In this document: piece after piece, positions 45,669 to 55,292 of the stretch
Position numbering within the stretch: position 1 is the first letter of the stretch
How the letters are laid out: each line of letters starts with the position of its first letter
From: Sphingopyxis lindanitolerans
GTDB taxonomy: Bacteria; Pseudomonadota; Alphaproteobacteria; Sphingomonadales; Sphingomonadaceae
Assembly: GCF_002993885.1 (NCBI RefSeq)
Contig: NZ_CM009578.1
Location: forward strand, 3,863,569 to 3,927,568
DNA length: 64,000 bases
Reading direction: 5' to 3'
The notes under the pieces: model-generated
Told to the model about the DNA's origin: nothing
Seen by the model: the letters and a program-made list of their open reading frames with translations, nothing else
Databases searched by the model: none
Program-made: the position numbers and the translations under genes

Positions 45669-47027
45669 TCATCTCTGCCGGGTGACCGGCGGCTTGTCAT
45701 AGGGATCTTGCAGGAATTGCCGCAGCACCCTGTGAAAACTCGACACCGACCGCTCCTGCACTGGATTGGTGCGTTCGCCCTTGAAACCGCGCGATTTGAA
45801 GCCTTTCTGGACCTCGGGGATATTCTCGAAATCCTGGCGAAAAATCAGCCCCCAGTCGCCATCGCGCCAGTCGGCGTAAAATTCGCGTTCGAGCGGAGGC
45901 TCTTGTCCGGGTCCGTAACGGACGAGCGACCAGATATCGAAAATGCAACTTTCCGGGTCGCGACCATTCGGCCGGACGCGGTACCAGAGCACCCCGTCAA
46001 CGAAGCCGTGCAGGAAAATGGTGTTGGGGAAGACATGCCAATCGAGACCCGAGCGCTCGATATATTCGGGCGTTAGCCCTTCGGGCCATCCCGACCCATC
46101 GGCGGCGGCCGCCTCCATCTGGAATTCACCCCATTTGGTCAGAGTCTCGATCGGCCCCGTCTCGGCCGGCACCTCGTCTCGGACGCGCATTGCCGCCGCA
46201 TAGTTGCGCGGCGTCAGCATCGTGCGGAGATCTTCCTTATATTGCTCGGCGAAGGAGACGATATGGTCCTTCATCGGCGGCTCGGCCCGCGCAGGAAGGC
46301 GCGGCGACCGACGGAACGGCAGCGCGCCTTCAGATTCGAACCAGGTCTGCGAATGGCGGCCGAATTCGCCGCTGTTCGAATAGTCGTCGGTGAATTCCAG
46401 CAATTGCGGATGCGCTTGTTGCACATGGTAGAATTCGTTGAAAAAGCCGAGCACCGTCTTCCAGTTAGACGGCATGACGACCGTTTTATACCATTGGAAC
46501 CGCAGCTTCTCGAACTCGAATTTCTCGCAATAATCTGGCATGGGCGACAGGAAATCGAGCAGCGGCTCGGCGTTTGCGTCCATGTTGATGAAAACGCAGC
46601 CACCCCATGACTGGCACTGGACTTCGGACAGCTGGATATCCTCGTCCTTCAGGCAGTCGCCCCAGTCGCTCTTATCGATAACCTTGATGTTCCGGCCGTC
46701 GAGGCCGAAGCGCCAGCCGTGGAAGGGGCAGACGAACTGCTTGTTATTGCCGCAGCCTGCGGTCAGACGGCGCGCACGATGCGGGCAGACATTGTGATAG
46801 GCTTTGATTTCGGTTTCGCTGGAGCGGATGACAACGATGGAATCATCGACGATGTTGTACGTGACATAATCGCCGACGTTCGGAATTTCTTCTGCGCGGC
46901 ACGCCAGTTGCCAGACAAACGGCCAGAGCTTCTCGGCTTCCAGATCGGCGAAGTCCTGTGCGTAATACGCCTCTTTTGGAACGAAATCGTCGCGCACTTC
47001 GTCGGGCGAATATTTGTCGTTCGGCAT
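45669..47027 (-). CDS. Rieske non-heme iron oxygenase, alpha subunit
   Basis: The 452-residue protein has a Rieske [2Fe-2S] site with Cys81-x-His83 (NVCPHRARRLTAGCG) and Cys100-x-x-His103 (VCPFHGWRF). A catalytic domain follows with the iron-ligand region GFFNEFYHVQQAHPQLLEFT. No beta subunit, ferredoxin or reductase gene is adjacent, so it may be a homomeric oxygenase using distant electron carriers. It is followed by a crotonase in the same operon and preceded by a 21-bp direct-repeat site. Mono- or dihydroxylation of the island's substrate, or O-demethylation, is plausible. Confidence 0.93.
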   Translation of the reverse strand: MPNDKYSPDEVRDDFVPKEAYYAQDFADLEAEKLWPFVWQLACRAEEIPNVGDYVTYNIVDDSIVVIRSSETEIKAYHNVCPHRARRLTAGCGNNKQFVCPFHGWRFGLDGRNIKVIDKSDWGDCLKDEDIQLSEVQCQSWGGCVFINMDANAEPLLDFLSPMPDYCEKFEFEKLRFQWYKTVVMPSNWKTVLGFFNEFYHVQQAHPQLLEFTDDYSNSGEFGRHSQTWFESEGALPFRRSPRLPARAEPPMKDHIVSFAEQYKEDLRTMLTPRNYAAAMRVRDEVPAETGPIETLTKWGEFQMEAAAADGSGWPEGLTPEYIERSGLDWHVFPNTIFLHGFVDGVLWYRVRPNGRDPESCIFDIWSLVRYGPGQEPPLEREFYADWRDGDWGLIFRQDFENIPEVQKGFKSRGFKGERTNPVQERSVSSFHRVLRQFLQDPYDKPPVTRQR

Positions 47028-47416
47028 TAGCGGTCGGACTCCGGTGTACCCGCAATTGCGCGGCTATTTCATCTAGCGCCGAGACTAAATTGGATCGGTC
47101 AAAATCGTCTTGATATGCAGCGACAAAATCCCACCATCGTGCGACACTCTGTCGGCTCGCGACAAGGAGGCGGCTTTGCGCCTAATTCTCGCCGCTCAGC
47201 GACCAAACAGCCAATCCTAAAAGCTGGCGTAGGTTCATCTTCACCGACCGTACCGCATGAACGGTTGTCCTTCGGGATTTCCGTACCGTTCCCGCGCTCG
47301 AAGGCGAACTATCGGCGTTGTAGGTAAGGGCGTAGACTAGGAAACCGCACATGGGAAAGCGAGCCGCGGTCGCATGATCCACCGCCGGGTCCGCCCTATG
47401 GAGCCGGACGTTCTGA
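47028..47416. other. Intergenic region upstream of the Rieske operon
   Basis: This stretch has no convincing gene. It contains the regulatory direct repeats at 47120-47150 and a further GCGACAAGGA at 47159-47168. It also marks the boundary between the two catabolic loci. Confidence 0.5.
47120..47150 (-). promoter_or_regulatory. Direct-repeat regulatory site before the Rieske operon
   Basis: On the minus strand, AGAGTGTCGC (47150-47141) and ATTTTGTCGC (47129-47120) repeat with a 21-base period, 93 bases or more before the Rieske start. A third copy, GCGACAAGGA on the plus strand, lies 18 bases further upstream. The arrangement copies that at 34226-34256. Confidence 0.5.
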
Positions 47417-49075
47417 TCATCCGTCGAAAGCGAGCGCGCCTGTGAGGTCGCCTGGCGGCGGCCCGCCGGCGGCAATCATCGCGCGCTCACGCCCGACCAA
47501 CCCTGGCAGCTTTTTCAGCCCGAAGCGCCGCGTGAGGAAACGCGCGATGGAGCCGGTGTCATAGATTGTGTGATCAACTTCGCCGCGGCGCGCATGGGGA
47601 GAGATGATGATCGCTGGAATACGCGTTCCGGGGCCCCAGCGATCCCCTTTGGGTGGCGCGACATGATCCCACCACCCGCCATTTTCGTCGAAGGTGACGA
47701 TGACGAGCATTTTTTCCCATTGGGGGCTGTTACGCAAGGCGTTGATTACGCCCGCGATATGGCGGTCGCCGGCATCGACATCCGAATAACCGGCATGCAT
47801 GTTGAGATTACCCTGTGGCTTGTAATAGCTCACCGTAGGCAAGCGTCCGGCCTCGGCGTCCGCGAGGAACTTGTTGGTCCGCGCCGTTTCGCCGAGGCCG
47901 CCGTCGCGCAAGTGCCGATCTCGCGCCGCCGTGCCGGGAGCGAATTGCGCGAAATAGTTGAGCGGCTGGTGGTGGGGCTGGAAGTTGGGCCGCGACGGGA
48001 ATTCAGCGTCGGTGCCGTGCCCGGCCAGCGCCGCGCCCCAGCCGCCGGCGTACCAGGCCCAGTCGACCCCGCGGGCCGCGAGCATGTCGCCGATCGTGTC
48101 GTGGCGTTGGGGCGGGAGCGTCTTGGCGCTGGACCAGTCCGTATAGCCCGGCCGCATGGCATCGAGTTCGTAGCTCGGGGCATAAGGCGGCAGCATGGTG
48201 TTGACCGCGTAGAAATCGGGCGTCAGCGAATTGGGCACGAAGCGCACCGGACCGTCCATTGCGCTGGCTGGAGATTGGGCGGTCTGTTTGGGACGAATGC
48301 CGTGGGGGTCCCTTCCTTCCAACACGGTGATGCGTCCCGTTGCGGGGCTCTTATCGGCGTTCGGATAATAAGGCGGATGGGCCGCGACCAGATATTGATG
48401 GTTGAGGAACGAGCCGCCGAACGCGCCCATGAAGAAATTGTCGCACAAGGTGAACTCGCGCGCGATCTGCCACAGTCGAAGGTTGGCGGCATTGTCCGCA
48501 TAATAGCCCATGACGAGCGCGCCGCTGTTACCCCACGCGACGAAGCCGTCATTGCGGCCGCCGTTGATCTGCAACTGGTTGTTGTAAAAGGCGTGGACCA
48601 GGTCGCGGGTGACCAGACCATGCGGCAGGGGGTCGCCTTCGGGCGTCGCGAGTGCGAACGGCGCGTTGGTGAGCGCCGCGTAGACGGTCTCGTCGCTCAG
48701 ATATTCGCGGTGTTCGACTACCTGCCGATGCGGCACCAGCCCTTCCCATATCGGCGGCAATTGTGTCAGCACCCTGCCGTCGCGGTCGCGCTGGATATAG
48801 CGTTCGGGCCGCACCGCGGAAAGCGGTTGCTCGATCCCGGGAAAGTCGCCGAACAGATTGTTGAAGCTGCGGTTCTCCGCATAGATGATCACCACCGTGT
48901 CGATGGCATTGCGCAGCGCGGTATCGGTGACTGGCTTGGCGGCGGGTGCCGCCGGTGCGGACGCGGCTCCCGCATCGCCCATTGCCGCAGCGCCCACCGC
49001 CGCGGCGAGGCCCCCAAGCAACAGGCGGCGTTCCGGGGAAACAGGTTCGTCCGAACCGGGTGGATTCTCGCTCAT
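47417..49075 (-). CDS. PF04185 phosphoesterase, acid phosphatase/phospholipase C-like
   Basis: The 552-residue protein starts with a Tat-like signal (SPERRLLLGGLAAAVGAAAM). It has the family's metal-binding start IDTVVIIYAENRSFNNLFGD, then CDNFFMGAFGGSFLNHQYLV, and VIVTFDENGGWWDHVAPPKG with the later Asp-His ligands. PF04185 covers phospholipase C and AcpA-type acid phosphatases, all exported. It is the last gene of a minus-strand row with a second family member. The substrate is unknown. Confidence 0.88.
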   Translation of the reverse strand: MSENPPGSDEPVSPERRLLLGGLAAAVGAAAMGDAGAASAPAAPAAKPVTDTALRNAIDTVVIIYAENRSFNNLFGDFPGIEQPLSAVRPERYIQRDRDGRVLTQLPPIWEGLVPHRQVVEHREYLSDETVYAALTNAPFALATPEGDPLPHGLVTRDLVHAFYNNQLQINGGRNDGFVAWGNSGALVMGYYADNAANLRLWQIAREFTLCDNFFMGAFGGSFLNHQYLVAAHPPYYPNADKSPATGRITVLEGRDPHGIRPKQTAQSPASAMDGPVRFVPNSLTPDFYAVNTMLPPYAPSYELDAMRPGYTDWSSAKTLPPQRHDTIGDMLAARGVDWAWYAGGWGAALAGHGTDAEFPSRPNFQPHHQPLNYFAQFAPGTAARDRHLRDGGLGETARTNKFLADAEAGRLPTVSYYKPQGNLNMHAGYSDVDAGDRHIAGVINALRNSPQWEKMLVIVTFDENGGWWDHVAPPKGDRWGPGTRIPAIIISPHARRGEVDHTIYDTGSIARFLTRRFGLKKLPGLVGRERAMIAAGGPPPGDLTGALAFDG

Positions 49076-49116
49076 CTCATCTTCCTCTTGCTGGGCCGCG
49101 CCGCCCTGTCCGGCGC

Positions 49117-50562
49117 TTAACGGATTCGCTTGCGCTCTCCGCGCTCCTGCACCGGCACCTGTTGGCCCGAGCCCGGAATGAAGGGAAAGGGCATCGTCGC
49201 CGCGTTATTCAGTGCGAGCGCCAACGATTCCTCCGTCGTCGGCAGGACCGGCGGCCTCGCCGCAGGTTGATCGAAACGGAAGACCGAGGTGAGATCGCCG
49301 AAGGTTCGGCGGCGCCAGTCGCTGATATTGGGCTCGCGGACGCCGGTGGTCCGCTCCAGAAATTGCAGGATCGACGTATGGTCGAACGGCTGGCTCGATA
49401 CCCAGCCGCCAGCCGTCCAGGGTGATATGATGATGCACGGCACGCGAAAGCCGGCGCCGATCGGCACGTCGCCGACGAATTCATGCGGCGTTCCGGCCGG
49501 GGGCACGGGCGGCGCGACATGATCGAACAGGCCGTCATTCTCGTCATAGTTGAGGATGAACACCGTCTTGGCCCAGACATCCGGGTTGGCGGCGAGTTCG
49601 TTGAGCCGCCGGGCGATGAAATCGGCGCCGGCGGCTGGCATGTAATCGGGATGCTCGCACCCCACTGCGGAGGGCATCAGCCACGAGACGGTCGGCAGGC
49701 GATCGTGACGCACGTCATCGGCGAACCGGCCCTCGTCGGCGTCCGGCAACCCGCGCAGCGCCAGTTGCGAACCGGCCGCGGCGTTCCGGAACTGTGAGAC
49801 ATATTTGAATATGTTGTTGGGGCGTTTCCCTATCTCGCCATATTGATAGATGCGCCAGTCGATCCCGGCGTCCTGCAATCGTTCGGGGTAGGTTTTCCAG
49901 CGAAATCCATCGGGAGGCATGATGTTCTCGATCACCGGTCCGCCGCCCGTCGCCTCGGGATCGATCATGCCGGTCAGAAAATAGAACCGATTTGGCCAGG
50001 TCGGTCCGATCACCGACGAATGATAGGCGTCGCAAATCGTGAACGCCTCGGCCAGCGCATAGTGGAACGGGATATCCTCACGCTTGAAATAGCCCATCGT
50101 ATAGGGGCCATTGACCCCATCAGCGGCGCGGTGCGCCGGCAGCCACTGGTCCATCCTGCCGCCGTTCCACGCCTGATGCTGCACCGCCCAGGCATGGCTG
50201 GTGGAGGGCAGCTTCTGCGCATTGGTCGAAAAACTGTCGAGGTGGAACGGCAGCAGATAGCCGTCCGGGCTCGCGGCATCGGGCTGGTGAAAGACGGTCC
50301 TGCCGGTGGAAAGCATCAGGGCATCGGGATCACCAAAGCCACGTACGCCGGAAAGCATACCGAAATAATGATCGAACGACCGATTCTCCTGCATCAGCAG
50401 CACGACATGCTTGATGTCCTTCAGCGTGCCGGCGCGTCGGGGCGGCTGCGCCATCAGCTTTTGCACATTGGGCGGCATCAGCATCGACGCCGCAGCCACT
50501 GACGCAAGTTGCGCCGCGTTGGTGAGCAGGCGGCGGCGGGTCAATGGGGGCGTGGTCGACAT
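49117..50562 (-). CDS. PF04185 phosphoesterase, phospholipase C-like
   Basis: The 481-residue protein has a Tat motif (TRRRLLTNAAQLASVAAAS), the metal motif IKHVVLLMQENRSFDHYFGM with LSGVRGFGDPDAL, CDAYHSSVIGPTWPNRFYFL, and VFILNYDENDGLFDHVAPPV. The ENRSFDHYFG and LSGVRGF segments are those of phosphatidylcholine-type phospholipase C proteins. The C-terminal PLC beta-sandwich domains of larger members are missing. ATG 50562 is chosen for the Tat signal. It ends 41 bases before the next PF04185 gene. Confidence 0.9.
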   Translation of the reverse strand: MSTTPPLTRRRLLTNAAQLASVAAASMLMPPNVQKLMAQPPRRAGTLKDIKHVVLLMQENRSFDHYFGMLSGVRGFGDPDALMLSTGRTVFHQPDAASPDGYLLPFHLDSFSTNAQKLPSTSHAWAVQHQAWNGGRMDQWLPAHRAADGVNGPYTMGYFKREDIPFHYALAEAFTICDAYHSSVIGPTWPNRFYFLTGMIDPEATGGGPVIENIMPPDGFRWKTYPERLQDAGIDWRIYQYGEIGKRPNNIFKYVSQFRNAAAGSQLALRGLPDADEGRFADDVRHDRLPTVSWLMPSAVGCEHPDYMPAAGADFIARRLNELAANPDVWAKTVFILNYDENDGLFDHVAPPVPPAGTPHEFVGDVPIGAGFRVPCIIISPWTAGGWVSSQPFDHTSILQFLERTTGVREPNISDWRRRTFGDLTSVFRFDQPAARPPVLPTTEESLALALNNAATMPFPFIPGSGQQVPVQERGERKRIR

Positions 50563-50743
50563 TCCGGCGCTTTTTCCTTCGCTTATCCGTTTCGACCGAC
50601 TCCAGCCGCGTTCGAGAGGCGGTAGATGTCGAAGACGGGTTATGAACGATCCTGACGCCAAGGCGCGGCCGGGGCGCCTCGCCCGCGGGGGAATGGCGTT
50701 TCAGCAACCTGGTCCGGCGTGATCCCCGCCGTTCAACCAGGCA

Positions 50744-52330
50744 TTATTTCGCCGGTCCGCCCGTCAGCGTCGGCCATTGAACCCCAAGCTGTTCCAGATA
50801 CGACCCGTAATGCTGTGGATCGTAATAATGCTTCGCGATCTCGGGTTTGTACCGCGCCATGGTCTCGGCATTCAGCCACGTCGGCGGTGTATCATCCTTC
50901 GCCAGCATCGAAACATAATGCTGATCCTTGGTCTGCACCTCGCGGAAATAACGCTTCGCATCCGCCAGCAGGTTCGGCTTGGTCAACAGATCGACGACCG
51001 TCATCGCCATCACCTTGGCCCCTGCCTGAACGCCCTTGTGCGCGATCGGGGTCGCCATCGCGATGGCGTTCGCCCAATTATGTCCCGGCAGCCCCGGGAT
51101 ATTGGCCGGATAGCGGATGGTGATCGTGGGCACCGTCCAGCTGACGTCGCCGATATCGTCCGATCCGGCCGATTTCGGTTCCTTGGGCGGCGGGCCGAAC
51201 GCCGCCAGCTTCGTCGGCAGCCCGGTGGTCACCGTCGCGCCGACATTCGCTTGCACGGCGCGGGCGAACGCCTGATCGTCAGCGTCCCATTTGGGCAAGC
51301 CGACCGCGACGATATTGGCCTGCGCCGCTTCCGCTATCGGCCGGTTGAAGTGCTGGGTGGCGGCCACCCCCAGGATTTGCCGGCTGACCGTCGTGCTCGT
51401 CATCTTGGCGGCGCCGTCGGCAATGGCGTCGGCGGTCGCGAGCATCTTTTCGATGGCGTCGAAATTCATCTCGCGCAGATAGAACCAGATTTTGGCTTCG
51501 GAGGGCACCACATTGGGCTGGTCGCCGCCTTCGCTGATGACATAGTGCGATCGTTGCTCGGGGCGCAGATGCTCGCGCCGCATTTCCCAACCGTCCGCCA
51601 TCGCGATCACGCCGTCGAGCGCCGAGCGTCCCCGCCACGGGGCGGCGGCGGCATGCGCGCTCTCACCCTCGAACGTATATTCGACGCTGACCATACCGGT
51701 GCCGTTGGGCTGGCCCCATGCGGTCGCGAGCTGGCTGCTGACATGGCTGAAGATCGCCGCGTCGACATCCTTGAACACGCCGGCGCGGATGAAGCGGGCC
51801 TTGCCGCCCAGCAATTCCTCCGCGACGCCCGGCCAGACCACCAGCGTTCCCGCAGTGTTCGTTCGGACCATCCAGTCCTTCACCGCCAGCGCCGCGACGA
51901 TGTTCATCGCCTGGCCGCTATTATGCCCCTCGCCGTGGCCCGGCGCGCCGTCGACCATAGGCTGGTGCCACGGGACGCCGGGCGTCTGGCTCGCCTTCGG
52001 GATGCCATCGATGTCGCTGCCCAGTGCGATCACCGGGCCGCCGGTGCCGTTCGTCCATCGCGCGACCCAGCCGGTCGGCAGACCAGCGATGTTGCGCTCG
52101 ATCGCGAACCCGTGCTTTTCCAGCAGGGCGGTCAGATAGCGTTCGGTCTCATGCTCCTGGAACCCGACCTCGGCATAGCTGAACAATTGATCGTTGATGA
52201 CTTGCGACAGCTTGGCCCGTGCTTCCACCCCGCGCACGACCTCGGTCTTGGCGCTCTGCGGCGCGGCCGGCGCAGTGGCGGGGAAAGCGAGCGCCAGTGC
52301 CCCCGCAACGGCGATAGCGGATCGGATCAT
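50744..52330 (-). CDS. Exported M20-family amidohydrolase (AbgB-like)
   Basis: The 528-residue protein has a signal peptide (AVAGALALAFPATAPAAPQS) and the M20 fold: YAEVGFQEHETERYLTALLE, IALGSDIDGIPKA, GHGEGHNSGQAMNIVAALAV, the catalytic pair PGVAEELLGGKARFI, and the dimerisation domain around FEGESAHAAAAPWRGRSALD. It resembles the p-aminobenzoyl-glutamate hydrolase AbgB, which cleaves N-acyl amino acids. Being exported, it probably acts on an amide-linked compound in the periplasm. It lies between the TonB receptor and the two phosphoesterases. Confidence 0.88.
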   Translation of the reverse strand: MIRSAIAVAGALALAFPATAPAAPQSAKTEVVRGVEARAKLSQVINDQLFSYAEVGFQEHETERYLTALLEKHGFAIERNIAGLPTGWVARWTNGTGGPVIALGSDIDGIPKASQTPGVPWHQPMVDGAPGHGEGHNSGQAMNIVAALAVKDWMVRTNTAGTLVVWPGVAEELLGGKARFIRAGVFKDVDAAIFSHVSSQLATAWGQPNGTGMVSVEYTFEGESAHAAAAPWRGRSALDGVIAMADGWEMRREHLRPEQRSHYVISEGGDQPNVVPSEAKIWFYLREMNFDAIEKMLATADAIADGAAKMTSTTVSRQILGVAATQHFNRPIAEAAQANIVAVGLPKWDADDQAFARAVQANVGATVTTGLPTKLAAFGPPPKEPKSAGSDDIGDVSWTVPTITIRYPANIPGLPGHNWANAIAMATPIAHKGVQAGAKVMAMTVVDLLTKPNLLADAKRYFREVQTKDQHYVSMLAKDDTPPTWLNAETMARYKPEIAKHYYDPQHYGSYLEQLGVQWPTLTGGPAK

Positions 52331-52397
52331 GCCTCGGCTCTCCTCGTTCCAAATGGCAAGCGAGGGTCGCCCCTCGCTTGCGATTCCCGTCTTCCGA

Positions 52398-55292
52398 TCA
52401 GAAATTCAACTTGATTGTGGTGAAGAAATACCGGCCAACGACGCCATATATTCTGTCATCCCGATAAATCGTCGGCATATGGGTCGGCATGATGTTGAGG
52501 ATATTGTTCACGCCGAAACCGAACTGATATTTCCCCCCGATATCATATTGCACGGACAAGTCGTTATAGACCTTTGCCGGGATATGTTGCCGCGGATAGG
52601 CTTCATCCGAGTCGGTGTTCAGTTCATAGGTCGCGGCGCTGATGAAGCGCGTGTTGAGCGCGATGTTGAGGTCGTCGATCTTGTACGACATCAGCAGGTT
52701 GCCGCGGAACCTCGGATTCTCCCAGGCGCCATCGGAGACGACGTCCCCTTCCGGGATTCCCGGTGTGGTTTCGGTCACCTTGTCGAGCAGGTAGGTCCCC
52801 TTGAACGACAGGCTGAGCGTGCCCTCGCCCACAGGCCGACGATAGCCCATCCCTATATCGACACCGCGTGCATAGAGTCGTGCGGCGTTCAACTGGTTCG
52901 ATTCGACCCGTGTCGCATAGCCGGTGGCCGGATCGCGGGTCACGCGAGCGCAATAGGCGTTGTCGATTGTCGGCGCATCGACGCAGAGCCGGATAAGGGT
53001 GGCGTAGGAGAATTGGGTGATGACATTCTTGATGTCGATATCCCAATAATCGACGGTGAGATCGAGGCCCGGCAGGAACCGCGGTTGCACAATGACGCCC
53101 AGCGTCAGGCTGTTCGAGGCTTCCGGCTTGAGATCGGGGTTGCCGCCGGTGACGACGACCGGCCCGATCCTGGGGGTCTCGAAGGGGGCATCGATCCCCA
53201 GCGCCTTGCAGTTCGCCGCCCGCGTCTCGGAGGCGTAATACAGGGCCAGCGAGCAGGCATCGGTATAGGCGCCGGTGAGCGTCTCGACCTTCGCCTCGTA
53301 AAGCTCGCCGAAATTCGGCGTGCGGACGCTCCGTGAGAGGACGCCGCGGAAGCTGAGGCCGTCCACGGGCGACCACATGGCCCCCGCTTTCCACGCATGG
53401 GTGCTGCCGACGGTGCTATAGTCCGAATAGCGATAGGCGCCCTCGACCTCGAGCCGCCGCGCGAACGGCAGGTCGCTGAGGAGCGGGATGACCACCTCCC
53501 CATAGGCCTCGCTCACATTGAACGATTTGCTGAGTTCGGGGTGTTCGGACGGACCGGCACCGTAAACCAGTTCGCCCGCGAGCGCGAGCGGATCGTCCGT
53601 GGTCTTCAGCGTTTCCTTGCGGTGCTCGACACCCACGGCGACCGACACATCGCCATAGGGAAGCGCGAACAGGGGGCCGTTGATGTTCGCACCATAGATC
53701 TGCTGCGTGTTGACCCGCCGCTCCTGCCGGTCGGCCATCGCCCACTTGATCTGCGCGTCAGTCGCCGGCGCGGTGCTGAAGATGTCGAACGGCACGCAGC
53801 CCTGCGCACGCGCCGCCGCATCGCGGCATATGGGTGCGCCGGTGAGCGGATCGGCGATGGCGTCGCGCGCGGCGATCCAGTGCGATTTCCAGGGAACATT
53901 CGCTTCGGTGGCGTTGTCGGTCACGCGGCCATATTGCCAGAAGGCCTCCCATTTGAACCTGGAACCCAGCTTGCCGCTGAGCGAGGAACCGATGGTGTAG
54001 CTTTCCCGGTCATGATCCTCTTCCCGCTCGGGGAAATTGCCATAGGTCCGGTCGATATACAGCGAGGTCAGGTTGTTATCGAGCATCACCTGCCGGACCG
54101 AGTCGGGCAGATAGGGGTTGTCCAATTTCGCGCTGGCGCCGCGCCCGCCGGGGACCGGGCCGGAGAAATAGGTCGTCCGGCTGTCGTCGCGCCAATAATT
54201 ATACGTCCCATCGTACTTCTGGCGCGCATAAGAAAAGTGCGTGCTGAATTCGATGGCGTCGGTGATGCTGTAATCGACCCGCCCCATCAGCGCCAACGAC
54301 TTCAGCCCGCCGCGGAATTGATCGCGGTCGCTCAGGTTCCTGCCGTCGCCGCCATCGCATACGGCGTACTGCCCGGGGCTATATTCGATGTCACAATTGG
54401 ACTCGCGGACATTGCCTTCCTCGACCTTGTAGCGCTGGCCGTTCAGCCAATAGGTCGGCACATAATCAAAATAGAGCTGCCGGGTATTCGGCGCGAGCAC
54501 CCGATCGGGAATACCGTCATCGATGCCGGTATTGTCCGGGTTCGCCCGATAGGTCGGCCAATCCCGCCAGTCGAAACGGTCGGTGTAGATCAGCGGGTTG
54601 GATTGCGAATAGGTGCCGCCGATCGAGAAGGAGCCTCGACCTTCGGCAAACTTGCCGCCGGTGGCGATCGAAACCAGATATTTCGCGGCATCGCCCTGCT
54701 CCGAAATGCCGGCCAGTCCCGAAATGTGCAGGCCCTCGATGTTGCGCTTGGTGATGACGTTGACAGCACCCGTCACCGCGTCCGCGCCATAGATCGCCGC
54801 GGCGCCGCCGGTCACGACTTCGATCCGATCGATCATGCTCACCGGGATCATGCCGATATCGACCGCGGAGGAGCGCGCAGAGCCGGACACGCGGCGCTGC
54901 CCGTCGATCAGCGTCAGGCTGCGGTTGGTGCCGAGATCGCGCAGGTTGACCGCCGCGATTCCCGCATCCCAGCCCCGGACGTCGCTGCTGAGATTCTGGT
55001 TGGTGCCCAGCGCCGGGTCGAGCTCTAGCGCCTCGATGGCGCTGATCCGACCCAGGTCGAGCGCCTGCTCCATGGTGGTGACACTGACCGGCATCGGCGA
55101 CTCGAGTTCGGGCCGGGCGATGCGCGAGCCGGTGACGACGATCGCTTCGCCTCCGCTCGCCTGCGCCCCATCCCCATCGCCGGGAAGCCCGGCGTCGGGC
55201 GAGGGCGCCTGCTGACCGAGGGCGGGGGCGGCGAATGCCATCAACATCGAAGCCGTCGATGTCGCGAGAAACAGGCTTGTCTTAGACCTCAT
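52398..55292 (-). CDS. Large TonB-dependent receptor
   Basis: The 964-residue outer-membrane protein has a signal peptide (STASMLMAFAAPALGQ), a TonB-box-like EAIVVTGSRIARPELES, a plug (MIDRIEVVTGGAAAIYGADA, VTGAVNVITKR) and a long barrel ending FFTTIKLNF with the terminal Phe. Its size and Ser/Asn/Gly-rich loops resemble the sphingomonad and Xanthomonas type that imports oligomers or conjugates. GTGGAGGACGT upstream of ATG 55292 is a strong ribosome site. It is probably the importer for the esterase locus downstream. Confidence 0.95.
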   Translation of the reverse strand: MRSKTSLFLATSTASMLMAFAAPALGQQAPSPDAGLPGDGDGAQASGGEAIVVTGSRIARPELESPMPVSVTTMEQALDLGRISAIEALELDPALGTNQNLSSDVRGWDAGIAAVNLRDLGTNRSLTLIDGQRRVSGSARSSAVDIGMIPVSMIDRIEVVTGGAAAIYGADAVTGAVNVITKRNIEGLHISGLAGISEQGDAAKYLVSIATGGKFAEGRGSFSIGGTYSQSNPLIYTDRFDWRDWPTYRANPDNTGIDDGIPDRVLAPNTRQLYFDYVPTYWLNGQRYKVEEGNVRESNCDIEYSPGQYAVCDGGDGRNLSDRDQFRGGLKSLALMGRVDYSITDAIEFSTHFSYARQKYDGTYNYWRDDSRTTYFSGPVPGGRGASAKLDNPYLPDSVRQVMLDNNLTSLYIDRTYGNFPEREEDHDRESYTIGSSLSGKLGSRFKWEAFWQYGRVTDNATEANVPWKSHWIAARDAIADPLTGAPICRDAAARAQGCVPFDIFSTAPATDAQIKWAMADRQERRVNTQQIYGANINGPLFALPYGDVSVAVGVEHRKETLKTTDDPLALAGELVYGAGPSEHPELSKSFNVSEAYGEVVIPLLSDLPFARRLEVEGAYRYSDYSTVGSTHAWKAGAMWSPVDGLSFRGVLSRSVRTPNFGELYEAKVETLTGAYTDACSLALYYASETRAANCKALGIDAPFETPRIGPVVVTGGNPDLKPEASNSLTLGVIVQPRFLPGLDLTVDYWDIDIKNVITQFSYATLIRLCVDAPTIDNAYCARVTRDPATGYATRVESNQLNAARLYARGVDIGMGYRRPVGEGTLSLSFKGTYLLDKVTETTPGIPEGDVVSDGAWENPRFRGNLLMSYKIDDLNIALNTRFISAATYELNTDSDEAYPRQHIPAKVYNDLSVQYDIGGKYQFGFGVNNILNIMPTHMPTIYRDDRIYGVVGRYFFTTIKLNF

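Noticed and set aside
47417..50562. The PF04185 proteins as sulfatase clients of the FGE-like protein
   Set aside because: They have the ENRSFxxxFG metal motif of phosphoesterases and no CxPxR sulfatase signature.
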